NCBI GenBank assembly: GCA_004299705.1
Contig: SCQS01000013.1
Coordinates: forward strand, 1 to 34,877
Direction: 5' to 3'
Source: Rhodanobacteraceae bacterium
GTDB lineage: Bacteria; Pseudomonadota; Gammaproteobacteria; Xanthomonadales; Rhodanobacteraceae
Length of the DNA stretch: 34,877 bases
The notes beneath the pieces are model-generated. The model worked only from the letters and a program-made list of their open reading frames with translations. It was not told where the DNA came from and made no database searches. Numbering within the stretch: the first letter of the stretch is position 1; every line of letters starts with the position of its first letter. Both the position numbers and the translations under genes were made by a program. This document shows, in pieces, positions 24,041-31,935 of the stretch.

Positions 24041-24711
24041 TGCAAGCCATGCCTACTGACGTCGTACGGGAATTGGTTGCGACCGCGCATGCAGCGGCGG
24101 CGACCGGACTCGTCGTGGGTACGGTCGGCAATGTCTCGGCACGTATCGGCGACCACTTCCTCATCAGTGCCAGCGGTACGCGTTTCGATTCCTTGTCGCC
24201 AGCGCAGCTCTGCGAGCTCGATTGCGACGGCAACGTTGTCGCGGGGACGCTTCGGCCCAGTTCCGAAACCGGTTTGCACAGGGCAATCTACCGCAGCCGT
24301 GCCGAAGCGGGCGCCATCCTGCACACGCATGCGCCTTGGTCGACGGCGCTGGCGTGCGTGCTGGACGAGCTTCCCTGCATTCACTACCAGATGCTCGCGC
24401 TGGGCGGAGCGGTGCGCGTGGCGCCGTACCGGTGCTTTGGCACCGACGAGCTTGCAGCGGTGACGCTTGCGGCGCTCGAAGGCAGGCGCGCGGCGCTGAT
24501 GAGCAACCACGGCGCGATCGTGTTTGCCGAAAGCCCCGCGGCCGCGTTCGAAGCCATGCAGGTTCTGGAATTCGCGTGCCGGGTGTACTGGCGTGCGGCG
24601 CAACTCGGAATGCCGCGCGTCCTTGACCCGCAGCAGTGGCAGGAGGTTGCGGCGCAGGTCCAACGGCTGGGCTACGGCGTCACGCATCCGCGCCGGGGGC
24701 GTGGGCGGTAG
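24040..24711 (+). CDS. Class II aldolase/adducin family protein
   Basis: The 223-residue product has the L-fuculose-phosphate aldolase fold. Glu in SSETGLHRAIYRSR is the likely catalytic acid, HTHAPWS gives two zinc ligands and SNHGAIV the third. GNVSAR and SASGT earlier bind the phosphate end. It probably cleaves or decarboxylates a sugar phosphate, and the substrate is not clear. The first ATG (24040) shares its A with the upstream TGA (TGATG), which points to coupled translation with the DUF4097-like gene. ATG 24049 is the next choice. The two products have no obvious functional link. Confidence 0.85.
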   Translation: MQAMPTDVVRELVATAHAAAATGLVVGTVGNVSARIGDHFLISASGTRFDSLSPAQLCELDCDGNVVAGTLRPSSETGLHRAIYRSRAEAGAILHTHAPWSTALACVLDELPCIHYQMLALGGAVRVAPYRCFGTDELAAVTLAALEGRRAALMSNHGAIVFAESPAAAFEAMQVLEFACRVYWRAAQLGMPRVLDPQQWQEVAAQVQRLGYGVTHPRRGRGR

Positions 24712-24766
24712 AGCCGGAAGGTGTTCACGAGCTTCGTGCTACGCGTTGGGAGAACCTGCGCGCGCA

Positions 24767-24851
24767 AAAACCGGGGTCAGAGTGCACTTTCATGGAGGAG
24801 TCGACGTTCATCGCAAGCCCGGATTCGAAAGTGCACTCTGACCCCGGTTTT
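24767..24851. repeat. GGGGTCAGAGT hairpin family, copy 2
   Basis: Perfect 25-base arms (24767-24791 and 24827-24851) enclose 35 bases. The outer part is AAAACC then GGGGTCAGAGT, and the copy-specific inner part is GCACTTTC. Pairing extends further (GCGC side) past one bulged A. It lies between the convergent aldolase and SEC-C genes and may terminate both. Confidence 0.88.
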
Positions 24852-24944
24852 GCGTCGCGCAGAACCAACCCCAAGCGGTACTGAAGCCATACGAATCACG
24901 AAAGACCGCTCCGACGGATCGAGCGGACGCATCGGATCGATGGG

Positions 24945-25892
24945 CTACTTGCCAAGGCAGCAGCGTTTGTATTTCTTGCCGCTGCCGCATGGGCATGGAT
25001 CGTTGCGGCCGACCTTGGGCGTGGCGCGAACATGGGTGACAGGTGGCGCGGCCCAATCATCGTCTACTTCTTCCCATCCCGATTCTTCTTCTTCGCGCCA
25101 ACGCTGCTGGCGTGCGGCGATTGCGTCAGGATCATAGAAGCGCCACGGGTTGCGCCATTGATGACGGCGCCACCGTGGTGTGGGGTCGGGGTTGGCGAAG
25201 GCGTGTGCGATGTCGTCGATCGTGAAAACGCCTTGAGGAAATGGTTCGCCGATCCGGCGGCGCTTGTCTTCCCGGGCGATGGTTTCCAGCAGTACGCGAT
25301 GCCGTTCACGCGGGAAGTCCAGCAGCGCGCAAGCGGCCCAGGTGCGGAACACCCATTCCATGGCGGCGTCGGACGCCATTCCGGCCGCCCAATCGATGCA
25401 GGCCTCCAGTGTGTCGCCGCCTTGATTCAGCCCCGCATCGAGTACCACCTCGACGGCTTGGCAGCGCATGTACCAGTCGTGCGCGGGATCTTCGGCGATC
25501 AGGCGCACGGCATCGATCACGCTGGCGGGTTTGTTGGAAAACAGCGCTGGCCAATAACCTGCCAGCCAGTCCTGCAGGTCTTCCTCATGCTGCGCGTCCA
25601 GTGTGCGCATCAGTTCCGCGAGCAGCAGTCCGGCGGATTCGGATGGAATGCGGCCCAGGATCATCGCGGCATGCAAGGGCAACCACCACGCGTCCGGACC
25701 ATGATCGTTGTCGTCGAAATGGTCGGCAATGGATGCGCGCAGGGTTTCCACCATGGACTCACCGCACGACACGCACGCGTCGATGAGCGCCTGCGGCGCG
25801 CGATCTCCTTCGCCCGCAAGCTTCGACACGAGCTGGGCGGTGTCGAGCGCGGCGTAATCCGGCGACGGGTTGGAGGCAGGCGATTCTTGCAT
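24945..25892 (-). CDS. SEC-C motif protein (DUF1186-like)
   Basis: The 315-residue product, from the ATG at 25892, ends with a SEC-C zinc motif [13 protein letters not shown] preceded by VGRNDPCP, the same module that closes many SecA proteins. The body is helical, HEAT-like, with [18 protein letters not shown] and [16 protein letters not shown], resembling the DUF1186 family. The upstream open frame (51 residues more) is Arg-rich and has no ribosome site, so I left it out. The protein is probably cytoplasmic; its function is unknown. It stands alone, convergent with the aldolase gene. Confidence 0.78.
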   Translation of the reverse strand: MQESPASNPSPDYAALDTAQLVSKLAGEGDRAPQALIDACVSCGESMVETLRASIADHFDDNDHGPDAWWLPLHAAMILGRIPSESAGLLLAELMRTLDAQHEEDLQDWLAGYWPALFSNKPASVIDAVRLIAEDPAHDWYMRCQAVEVVLDAGLNQGGDTLEACIDWAAGMASDAAMEWVFRTWAACALLDFPRERHRVLLETIAREDKRRRIGEPFPQGVFTIDDIAHAFANPDPTPRWRRHQWRNPWRFYDPDAIAARQQRWREEEESGWEEVDDDWAAPPVTHVRATPKVGRNDPCPCGSGKKYKRCCLGK

Positions 25893-26134
25893 GGAAGGCA
25901 GATCGAGCGTGTGCAGGGCCGTCAGATTAATCGCCCTGTCTTGAAACCGCGAATCGGAGCCGGCGCGGTGGACGGGGTTCGGTTCTTGCGGAATGCGGAT
26001 GATGTCGCGGCGAGGCCAGCGCTTGCCCGAAACCTGCCTCGGCAAGGTACCGCAACCTGGCGGTGCGGCGTGCTAAAGCGCGGGCGTCGAATGTCAGCAT
26101 GCTTTCGCGCTCCGTGCTTGCGGTGCGCAAAGCA

Positions 26135-26878
26135 TCAGCGCGACGACACGTACTTCTCGCGCCGGATGTATTTGATCGGCATGCCGAGTTCCTTCAGCAG
26201 GGTGAAGTTGGCGTCGATCATGTCGGGGTTGCCGCACAGGTAGGCGATGTCGTGCTCGGGATGCGGCTGCAGTTCGGGCAGCACGTCCTGCACATGGCCG
26301 CGGCGGTCGTTGGGGCGCGGCGCGGCGCGCGCAGCACGCGACAGGCAGGGGTGGAAGGTGAACTCCGGGTGCTGGCCGGCGAAGGCTTCGAATTCCTCGC
26401 CGTACAACAGTTCTTCCTCGTTGCGCGCACCGTACAGCAGGGCCACGCGGGTGCCGCGCTCGGCGATGCGCTTGGCGATGCTCGGCAACATCGCGCGGTA
26501 CGGTGTGATGCCGGTGCCGGTCGCGATCAGGAAATAGCGCTGATTGGCGTCGTCGTCCATCAGGCAGAAGCGCCCATACGGGCCGCTGGCGTCGATGCTG
26601 CCGCCGTGTTCAAGGCCGCCCAGCAGTTTTGTCGCGGCGCCACCATCGACGAACGACACGGCCAGTTCCAGCTTGTCCACTTCGGAAGCCGCCGCCGGCG
26701 TGCCGACCGAGTAGCTGCGCTTGGTGGGCTTGCCATCGTCGTAGTTGAAATGGATCTGGATGAACTGGCCCGGCGTGAACTTGAACGGCGCGCCGTCGGC
26801 GCGCTCGAACGCGAGGTGCCGCACCGTGGGCGCGAGCATGCGGCTGTCGGCCAGCTTGAGTTGGAAATGTTCGATCAT
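26135..26878 (-). CDS. fpr: Ferredoxin--NADP+ reductase (Fpr type)
   Basis: The 247-residue product has the bacterial Fpr two-domain layout. The FAD domain carries KRSYSVGTPA at about 55-64 (the RxYS flavin motif) and SGPYGRFCL. The NADP domain carries ATGTGITPYRAML near 119-131, LLYGARNEEELLY and YLCGNPDMID. Length equals E. coli Fpr (248). It moves electrons between NADPH and ferredoxin or flavodoxin in the cytoplasm, often in oxidative stress or iron-sulphur metabolism. Start ATG 26878 matches the family; the frame is open further upstream but crosses into the divergent ABC gene's promoter. Confidence 0.85.
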   Translation of the reverse strand: MIEHFQLKLADSRMLAPTVRHLAFERADGAPFKFTPGQFIQIHFNYDDGKPTKRSYSVGTPAAASEVDKLELAVSFVDGGAATKLLGGLEHGGSIDASGPYGRFCLMDDDANQRYFLIATGTGITPYRAMLPSIAKRIAERGTRVALLYGARNEEELLYGEEFEAFAGQHPEFTFHPCLSRAARAAPRPNDRRGHVQDVLPELQPHPEHDIAYLCGNPDMIDANFTLLKELGMPIKYIRREKYVSSR

Positions 26879-27003
26879 GGAGCTCTTTGCATGGACGCAA
26901 TGCGAATCGCCTAACGGGCCGACCCGACAACGATCGACACGGATATTGGCGTAATGCCTGTACGACCCTGCCGTTCGGCATGGGGCGATCGGGACGAAAC
27001 TTC

Positions 27004-27009
27004 TATAAT
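27004..27009 (+). promoter_or_regulatory. Consensus -10 box of the ABC exporter operon
   Basis: TATAAT lies six bases before ATG 27015 of the ATPase frame. No good -35 box stands 17 bases upstream. With the usual spacing, transcription would begin at about 27015-27016, on the first codon itself. Confidence 0.5.
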
Positions 27010-27014
27010 AAGGG

Positions 27015-28010
27015 ATGGTCGCTGATTCCGCTTTGCCCACGCCCGCCCCGCCCATGTCCGATGCCACGCCCTCCAGCGCCTTGCCGGCGCTCGAAGTCGA
27101 GACCCTGCGCAAGACTTACTCGAACGGCGTGCAGGCGCTCAAGGGCGTGTCGCTGAAGGTTGCGCAGGGCGATTTCTTCGCGCTGCTGGGACCGAACGGC
27201 GCCGGCAAGTCGACCTTGATCGGCATCCTGTCCTCGCTGGTCAATCCGACCTCGGGTGACGCGCGGGTGTTCGGCATTTCAGTGAACCGCGACCGCGGCG
27301 GGGTGATGCGCCAGATCGGGCTGGTGCCACAGGAAATCAACTTCAACCAGTTCGAGACGCCGTTTGAGATTTGCGTCAACGTCGCGGGCTTTTACGGCAT
27401 TCCGCGCGAGCTTGCCAAACCGCGTGCGGAAAAATACCTGCGCGAGCTGCGCATCTGGGACAAGGCGCACCAGCCCACCCGAATGATGTCGGGCGGCATG
27501 AAGCGGCGCCTGATGATCGCGCGCGCGATGATGAACGAGCCGCGCCTGCTGATTCTCGACGAGCCGACCGCGGGCGTCGACATCGAGATTCGCCGCTCGA
27601 TGTGGCAGTTCATCAGCGGCATCAATCGCGCCGGCACGACGGTGATCCTGACCACGCATTACCTGGAAGAGGCCGAGCAGCTCTGCCGCAACATCGCGAT
27701 CATCGACCACGGCGAGATCGTCGAGGACACCTCGATGCGGCGGTTGCTTTCCAAGCTGGACGTGCAGTCGTTCGTGCTGGACGTGACCGGCCTCGACGGC
27801 AAGCTGCCCGAGCTGGACGGCGTCAAGCTCACCCGCATCGATGGCCAGACGCTGGAAGCCGAAATGCCCAGCACCCACAACCTCAACGCCTTGTTCGCCG
27901 GGCTGACCGCGCAAGGCATCACCGTGACTTCGATGCGCAACAAGACCAACCGGCTGGAAGAATTGTTCGTGCGGCTGGTGGACCGCAACGACCACGGAGC
28001 GGCGGCATGA
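27015..28010 (+). CDS. ABC transporter ATP-binding protein
   Basis: From ATG 27015 the product has 331 residues; the alternative ATG 27054 gives 318 and fits the domain start as well. The nucleotide-binding domain is complete: Walker [11 protein letters not shown]-loop VPQEINF, signature MSGGMKRRL, Walker [13 protein letters not shown] and switch His in TTHYLEEAE. The C-terminal 80 residues form the accessory part seen in DrrA/NatA/CcmA-type exporters. It powers the permease encoded next. No Shine-Dalgarno precedes either ATG, and the -10 box at 27004 suggests a leaderless message starting at 27015. Confidence 0.9.
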   Translation: MVADSALPTPAPPMSDATPSSALPALEVETLRKTYSNGVQALKGVSLKVAQGDFFALLGPNGAGKSTLIGILSSLVNPTSGDARVFGISVNRDRGGVMRQIGLVPQEINFNQFETPFEICVNVAGFYGIPRELAKPRAEKYLRELRIWDKAHQPTRMMSGGMKRRLMIARAMMNEPRLLILDEPTAGVDIEIRRSMWQFISGINRAGTTVILTTHYLEEAEQLCRNIAIIDHGEIVEDTSMRRLLSKLDVQSFVLDVTGLDGKLPELDGVKLTRIDGQTLEAEMPSTHNLNALFAGLTAQGITVTSMRNKTNRLEELFVRLVDRNDHGAAA

Positions 28011-28032
28011 ATTGCGCGTCGCGCGAACGCTT

Positions 28033-28069
28033 CCTCTCCCCCAAACGGAACCATCGCTTGGGGGAGAGG
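28033..28069. repeat. Hairpin inside the ABC exporter operon
   Basis: CCTCTCCCCCAA (28033-28044) is perfectly complementary to 28058-28069, with 13 bases between. It sits in the 112-base gap between ATPase and permease genes and resembles the CCTCTCCC hairpin upstream of queF. There is no T-tract. Confidence 0.6.
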
Positions 28070-28122
28070 GAGCGGGAGTTTGGAATGAGAGGAAGTATCG
28101 TCCGACGTGCGGGGATTCGTGC

Positions 28123-28953
28123 ATGAATGACTCCTCGCGCAACGCCGCCATAGCGACGGCGCCAACCTTCCGCGGCGCCACTCGCCTGCGCGCCAACGCG
28201 GTCGCGCTCGCCACCATTACGCGCCGCGAAGTGCGCCGCGTGCTGCGCATCTGGACCCAGACCCTGGTGCCGCCCGCGATCACGATGATGCTGTATTTCG
28301 TGATCTTCGGCAAGATCATCGGCAGTCGGGTCGGCTCGATGCAGGGTTTCACCTACATGCAGTACATCGTGCCGGGCCTGGTGATGATGAGCATCATCAA
28401 CAACTGCTATTCCAACATCACGTCGAGTTTCTTCGGCTCCAAGTTCGGACGCTACGTGGAGGAGCTGCTGGCATCGCCAATGCCAAGCTGGGTGGTGTTG
28501 ACGGGTTACGTCGCCGGCGCGGTGTTGCGTGGCCTGCTGGTCGGGATCATCGTGCTGGGCATCGCGCTGTTCTTCACGTCCCTGCACGTCGCGCATCCGC
28601 TGGTCGCGATCACCACGGTGATCCTGGGCGCGACGATCTTCGCGCTGGCGGGCTTCATCAACGCGATGTTCGCCAAGCGCTTCGACGACATCGCGATCGT
28701 GCCGACCTTCGTGCTGGCGCCGTTGACCTACCTCGGCGGGGTGTTCTATTCGGTCAACATGCTGGGCACCCCGTGGCGCGAGATATCGCTGGCCAACCCG
28801 ATCCTGTACATGGTCAACGCGTTCCGCTTCGGCATCCTCGGCGTCGCCGACGTGTCGGTGTGGGTGGCCTACGTGGTGATGCTCGCGTTCGTGCTCGGAC
28901 TGGGCGCGTTCGCGTTGTGGTTGTTGCACAAGGGCGTGGGGCTGCGTTCGTGA
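28123..28953 (+). CDS. ABC-2 type transporter permease
   Basis: The 276-residue product has six predicted membrane helices, starting with PPAITMMLYFVIFGKIIG (about 50-67), and the ABC-2 family pattern (MQYIVPGLVMMSIINNCYSN, FGRYVEELLASPMPSWVVLTGYVAG). It resembles the YadH/NodJ/DrrB-like exporters, which pair with ATPases of the upstream type. Substrate is unknown; members move polysaccharides, drugs or lipids outward. I chose ATG 28123. The frame is open to 28012, but that part overlaps the hairpin element and is not family-like. A family A repeat follows the gene. Confidence 0.88.
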   Translation: MNDSSRNAAIATAPTFRGATRLRANAVALATITRREVRRVLRIWTQTLVPPAITMMLYFVIFGKIIGSRVGSMQGFTYMQYIVPGLVMMSIINNCYSNITSSFFGSKFGRYVEELLASPMPSWVVLTGYVAGAVLRGLLVGIIVLGIALFFTSLHVAHPLVAITTVILGATIFALAGFINAMFAKRFDDIAIVPTFVLAPLTYLGGVFYSVNMLGTPWREISLANPILYMVNAFRFGILGVADVSVWVAYVVMLAFVLGLGAFALWLLHKGVGLRS

Positions 28954-28966
28954 CAACGCGATGTCA

Positions 28967-29061
28967 CCCCCTTCGTTCGAAGGGGGTCGACGCGCAGCGT
29001 CGGGGGGATGTGATTGAGGTGAAAAGCCATCCCCCTCGATCCCCCTTCCTTCGGAAGGGGG
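28967..29061 (-). repeat. Family A composite palindromic repeat (reverse orientation)
   Basis: It has a CCCCCTTC...GAAGGGGG palindrome at 28967-28986, then the hairpin CGACGC-GCA-GCGTCG (28988-29002), GGGGGGATGT, the tag AAAAGCCATCCCCCTCGAT (29022-29040) and a second palindrome at 29041-29061. Read on the minus strand the order is the same as at 15813-15957 and 2249-2344. Confidence 0.8.
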
Positions 29062-29097
29062 AAGCAAAGCGCCGTTTCGCGAGCGTAAGATCGATGC

Positions 29098-29736
29098 ATG
29101 AAATGTGCGTTCGCCATCGTTCTGGGCTTGATGTTTGCCGTTTGGTGCGATGGCGCCCGCGCGCAGGTGTACCAGTGCACCGCGGCCAACGGCAGCGTGG
29201 GTTTCCAGGATCACGCTTGCGCGCATGGGCAGAAGCAGAAGCTCATCAACGTGCCGAGCCACCCGCCACCGGGCTACGTGCCGCCGCCTGCTGCGGCCGC
29301 CGCGTCGTCAGTGTCCGATGCGAGCGCATTGCCCGCTCTGGCTTATGTTCTTCCGCCGCCCGCCGCGCCGTTGCCCGTGCTATACGCGTGCGTCGGCGCG
29401 GTGAACGGCAAGCAATACCTGACGCGTTCGCCGCCGCCACCGTATCTCGCGCCGTTGGGCGTGATGGGCTATCCGTCGGAAAGCCTTGCGCAGGTATACG
29501 GCCCGCATGGCGGGGGCGGTGTCGGCAAGCCCACGCCGATCGGCGGTCCGCGCATCGCCACCGGCATGACCGAGGTGCAGGATTACTGCCTGCCGGCAAC
29601 GCATGCCGAAGTGTGCAGCTACGTGCAGAAGAAATACGACGAGAACGATCACAAGCTGCGCATGGCGATGCCGCGCGAACAGCCGCCATTCGAGCAACGC
29701 GAGCAGCAACTCGCTTCAGAACTGAAAAATTGTTAA
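29098..29736 (+). CDS. Exported DUF4124-type protein
   Basis: The 212-residue product has a signal peptide (cut likely after ARA, residue 22), then QVYQCTAANGSVGFQDHAC, the short beta-hairpin of the DUF4124 domain, which is common in Xanthomonadales and relatives. A Pro/Ala-rich linker (about 55-95) follows and a region with cysteines (LYACVGAVNGKQYLTRS, YCLPATHAEVCSYVQKKYD) that repeats the YxC...G pattern, so disulphides are likely. The protein is periplasmic; function unknown. The ribosome site is weak. Its stop lies seven bases before a GGGGTCAGAGT hairpin shared with the convergent ogt gene. Confidence 0.78.
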   Translation: MKCAFAIVLGLMFAVWCDGARAQVYQCTAANGSVGFQDHACAHGQKQKLINVPSHPPPGYVPPPAAAAASSVSDASALPALAYVLPPPAAPLPVLYACVGAVNGKQYLTRSPPPPYLAPLGVMGYPSESLAQVYGPHGGGGVGKPTPIGGPRIATGMTEVQDYCLPATHAEVCSYVQKKYDENDHKLRMAMPREQPPFEQREQQLASELKNC

Positions 29737-29742
29737 AACCGT

Positions 29743-29830
29743 AAAACCGGGGTCAGAGTCGAATTTCCCAAACCCATGGGATCGGAGTCAAAGCCGATTG
29801 ACAGGGAAATTCGACTCTGACCCCGGTTTT
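29743..29830. repeat. GGGGTCAGAGT hairpin family, copy 3 (two-way terminator?)
   Basis: Perfect 27-base arms (29743-29769 and 29804-29830) enclose 34 bases. The outer part is AAAACC then GGGGTCAGAGT, and the copy-specific inner part is CGAATTTCCC. It fills the space between two convergent genes: it starts seven bases after one stop codon and touches the ogt stop codon at 29831. T-runs on each outer side make it a good bidirectional terminator. Confidence 0.9.
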
Positions 29831-30334
29831 TCACGCCGTCAGCGTCAGGCTCGGCACCGGCGCATGCCTGCGTTCGTGCGCCAGCAACCAGCGCTTGGTC
29901 GGCAGGCCGCCACCGTAACCCACGAGGTCGCCGTGGCTGCCGATCACGCGATGGCAGGGCACGATGATCGCGAGCGGGTTGGCACCGTTGGCGGCGCCCA
30001 CGGCGCGCACCGCGCGCGGCCGACGGATGCGCCGCGCGATGTCGGCGTAGCTCACGGTTTCGCCGTAGGGAATCGCGAGCAACGCGCCCCACACTTCCAG
30101 CTGGAACGGCGTGCCGCCCGGATGCAACGGCAAATCGAACTGCAGGCGCTTGCCCGCGAAGTATTCGTCGAGCTGGCGCGCCGCCGCGTGCAATTTCGAT
30201 CTGCTGGCTTTCGCGTCTTCGGGCGGTTTTGCGAGTTTGCCTCGATCGGGCAGGCCCACTTCGACCAGCCCCGCGCCGTCGCTGACCAGCAGCAGCGGGC
30301 CGATGGGCGTGTCGAGCGGGTCGTAATAAAGCAT
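29831..30334 (-). CDS. ogt: Methylated-DNA--protein-cysteine methyltransferase
   Basis: The 167-residue product is a single-domain Ogt-type suicide repair protein. The active-site motif IVPCHRVIG places the acceptor at Cys127, and the Arg-finger/recognition helix region GETVSYADIARRI and VGAANGANPL precede it. It moves the alkyl group from O6-alkylguanine or O4-alkylthymine in DNA to itself. The length is typical of Ogt (171 in E. coli); there is no Ada N-terminal domain. It starts three bases after the stop codon of the SDR gene, so the two are co-transcribed. Downstream a repeat hairpin abuts the stop codon. Confidence 0.93.
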   Translation of the reverse strand: MLYYDPLDTPIGPLLLVSDGAGLVEVGLPDRGKLAKPPEDAKASRSKLHAAARQLDEYFAGKRLQFDLPLHPGGTPFQLEVWGALLAIPYGETVSYADIARRIRRPRAVRAVGAANGANPLAIIVPCHRVIGSHGDLVGYGGGLPTKRWLLAHERRHAPVPSLTLTA

Positions 30335-30337
30335 CGC

Positions 30338-31135
30338 TCAGAATCCGTAATTCAGGAAACCGCCGTCCACCGCCAGCACCTGCCCCGTGATGTAGCTGGC
30401 CGCGGGCAGGCACAGGAACGCGACGGCGGCGGCGACCTCTTCGGGTTCGCCGATGCGCGCCATTGGCGTGCGGTCCAGCACTTCTTCGAGATAGTCGGGG
30501 TCGGACAGCGCCGCGTCGGTGCGCCGGGTGCGGATGTACCACGGCGCCACCGCATTGACGCGGATGCCGTCGTCGGCCCATTCACAGGCGAGGTTGCGGG
30601 TCATCTGGTGCAGCGCGGCCTTGCTCATGCCGTAGGCCACGCCGGTGCGCACGTGGGTTGTTCCCGATACCGAGCCCACGTTCACGATCGCGGCGTGGCC
30701 GTGCTGCGCGAGGCGCGGGTAGGCGAGCCGGCACAGGTCGAACGCTGCGACTCCGTTCAAACGGAAGACTTCTTCCAGATCGCCCGGCTCGTATTCCAGC
30801 GTGGGCTTCTTGAGGTTGCCGCCGGCGTTGTTGACCAGCAGCGACAGCGGCACGTCGAGATCGGCGATCCAGTCGAAGATGGCCAGGCGATCCTCGACGT
30901 CACCGACGTCGGCGGAAAACACGCGCGGTTCGCTGTCGGGGAAATCCTCGCGCAACTCGTCGCAGACGGTTTGCAGTTCCGCCTCGTCACGCGCGACCAA
31001 CAGCGGTTGCGCGCCGAGGCCGGCAAGTTCACGCGCGCAGGCAAGGCCGATGCCACGGCTGGCACCGGTGATCAGGCAGGTCTGGCCGTCGAGGCGCCAG
31101 CGGCCGGTGGAAGTGTTCACGGACGGCGTATCCAC
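30338..31135 (-). CDS. SDR family oxidoreductase (tropinone reductase-like)
   Basis: The 265-residue product has the full classical SDR set: TGASRGIG at 23-30, NNAG at about 102-105, Ser155, Tyr168 and Lys172 (YGMSK), and PWYIRT after the active site. The late segment [26 protein letters not shown] is typical of the tropinone-reductase-I-like group. It reduces or oxidises a carbonyl/alcohol with NAD(P)H; substrate unknown. The start is GTG at 31135; no better ATG exists before the Rossmann motif. It is the first gene of a pair with ogt, and divergent from a small lipoprotein gene. Confidence 0.88.
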   Translation of the reverse strand: MDTPSVNTSTGRWRLDGQTCLITGASRGIGLACARELAGLGAQPLLVARDEAELQTVCDELREDFPDSEPRVFSADVGDVEDRLAIFDWIADLDVPLSLLVNNAGGNLKKPTLEYEPGDLEEVFRLNGVAAFDLCRLAYPRLAQHGHAAIVNVGSVSGTTHVRTGVAYGMSKAALHQMTRNLACEWADDGIRVNAVAPWYIRTRRTDAALSDPDYLEEVLDRTPMARIGEPEEVAAAVAFLCLPAASYITGQVLAVDGGFLNYGF

Positions 31136-31199
31136 GGGGCGGTGCCAGAGAGCTTAACGCAGCTTGCATCCCCTCGCCCGCGGCGCGACACTGCGCGTC

Positions 31200-31445
31200 A
31201 TGCTCAAAGTCCTCGTTGCCCTGTTGCTTGCCGGAACCCTCGCCGCGTGTGCGTCGCATACCGCGTCGGACACGGCTGCAAGTTCCGCCGCACCTGCTTC
31301 CGCCAGCACCAACGCGGTGGCCGGTACGCCGATGGCCGCCTATGGCCACGATCTGAACAAGGCGAAGAATGTCCAAAACATCGTCAATCAGGCTGCAGCC
31401 AGGCAGGCGAAGGCCATCAACGCGGCGACGGGTTCGTCGGGCTGA
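31200..31445 (+). CDS. Small lipoprotein
   Basis: The 81-residue product has a short lipoprotein signal, MLKVLVALLLAGTLAAC, with lipidated Cys17, then a Ser/Ala-rich linker and a helical end (LNKAKNVQNIVNQAAARQAKAIN). I do not recognise a family. Ser follows the second residue after Cys (CAS), which does not signal inner-membrane retention, so it is probably in the outer membrane facing the periplasm. It starts 64 bases from the divergent SDR gene. Confidence 0.7.
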   Translation: MLKVLVALLLAGTLAACASHTASDTAASSAAPASASTNAVAGTPMAAYGHDLNKAKNVQNIVNQAAARQAKAINAATGSSG

Positions 31446-31492
31446 CATTTGAACGACGCGGGCGTTCGATCCCGCGCCGTGCGCAGACGGAC

Positions 31493-31699
31493 TCAGGAGC
31501 GGCTGCGCGCATCCATGATTGCGGCGCGTTCGGCCGCGCTCGGGTACACGTTGATCGTCGGCAGTGTGACGACGGGCGTGTGCCCGGGTTGTGTCGCGGC
31601 GCGCGCGACGGCGTTGGAAGTCCAGGCGAGGAATGCGGCGACTGCCGCGCAATTAATCAGGATCGCCGCGATCAGGGCGATGAGTTTGCCAGTGCTCAT
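31493..31699 (-). CDS. Small single-pass membrane protein
   Basis: The 68-residue product has one hydrophobic helix (about residues 5-26, KLIALIAAILINCAAVAAFL) followed by a polar tail containing TPVVTLPTINVYPS and ending in RSRS. The start at 31699 is preceded by AAGG about eleven bases away. Family unknown. The gene is convergent with the small lipoprotein gene and 236 bases downstream of the outer-membrane protein gene on the same strand. Confidence 0.6.
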   Translation of the reverse strand: MSTGKLIALIAAILINCAAVAAFLAWTSNAVARAATQPGHTPVVTLPTINVYPSAAERAAIMDARSRS

Positions 31700-31849
31700 G
31701 GTGCTTGAATGCCTTGCAAGCCCGGTCAACGGTTGACGCGGCCCCTTCACTGGCACGATGCAGGCGTTCCCTCGGTACTGTGGTCGCGGCCGCAGGTGTC
31801 GCCTGCGCAAGCCGGCCGCCGGGCATTGATTGTTGTTGGAAACGTTGAA

Positions 31850-31880
31850 GCGGCCCCCTCGCTTGCAGGGAGGAGGCCGC
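31850..31880 (-). terminator. Possible terminator of the outer-membrane barrel gene
   Basis: Read on the minus strand, GCGGCC... pairs with ...GGCCGC across a CTCCCT/AGGG-like inner stem with one mismatch, 55 bases after the barrel gene's stop codon. Only a weak T-rich tail follows (TTCAACGTTT). Confidence 0.35.
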
Positions 31881-31935
31881 GGTCAGGGACTTCGCCGTGA
31901 AAAACGTTTGCAAGCTCGAAGTGTTGCGGTGTGCG

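Noticed and set aside
25893-26134. Extended N-terminus of the SEC-C protein or a small gene in this gap
   Set aside because: The open frame is Arg-rich, unlike the family, and lacks a ribosome site. I see no other feature in the gap.
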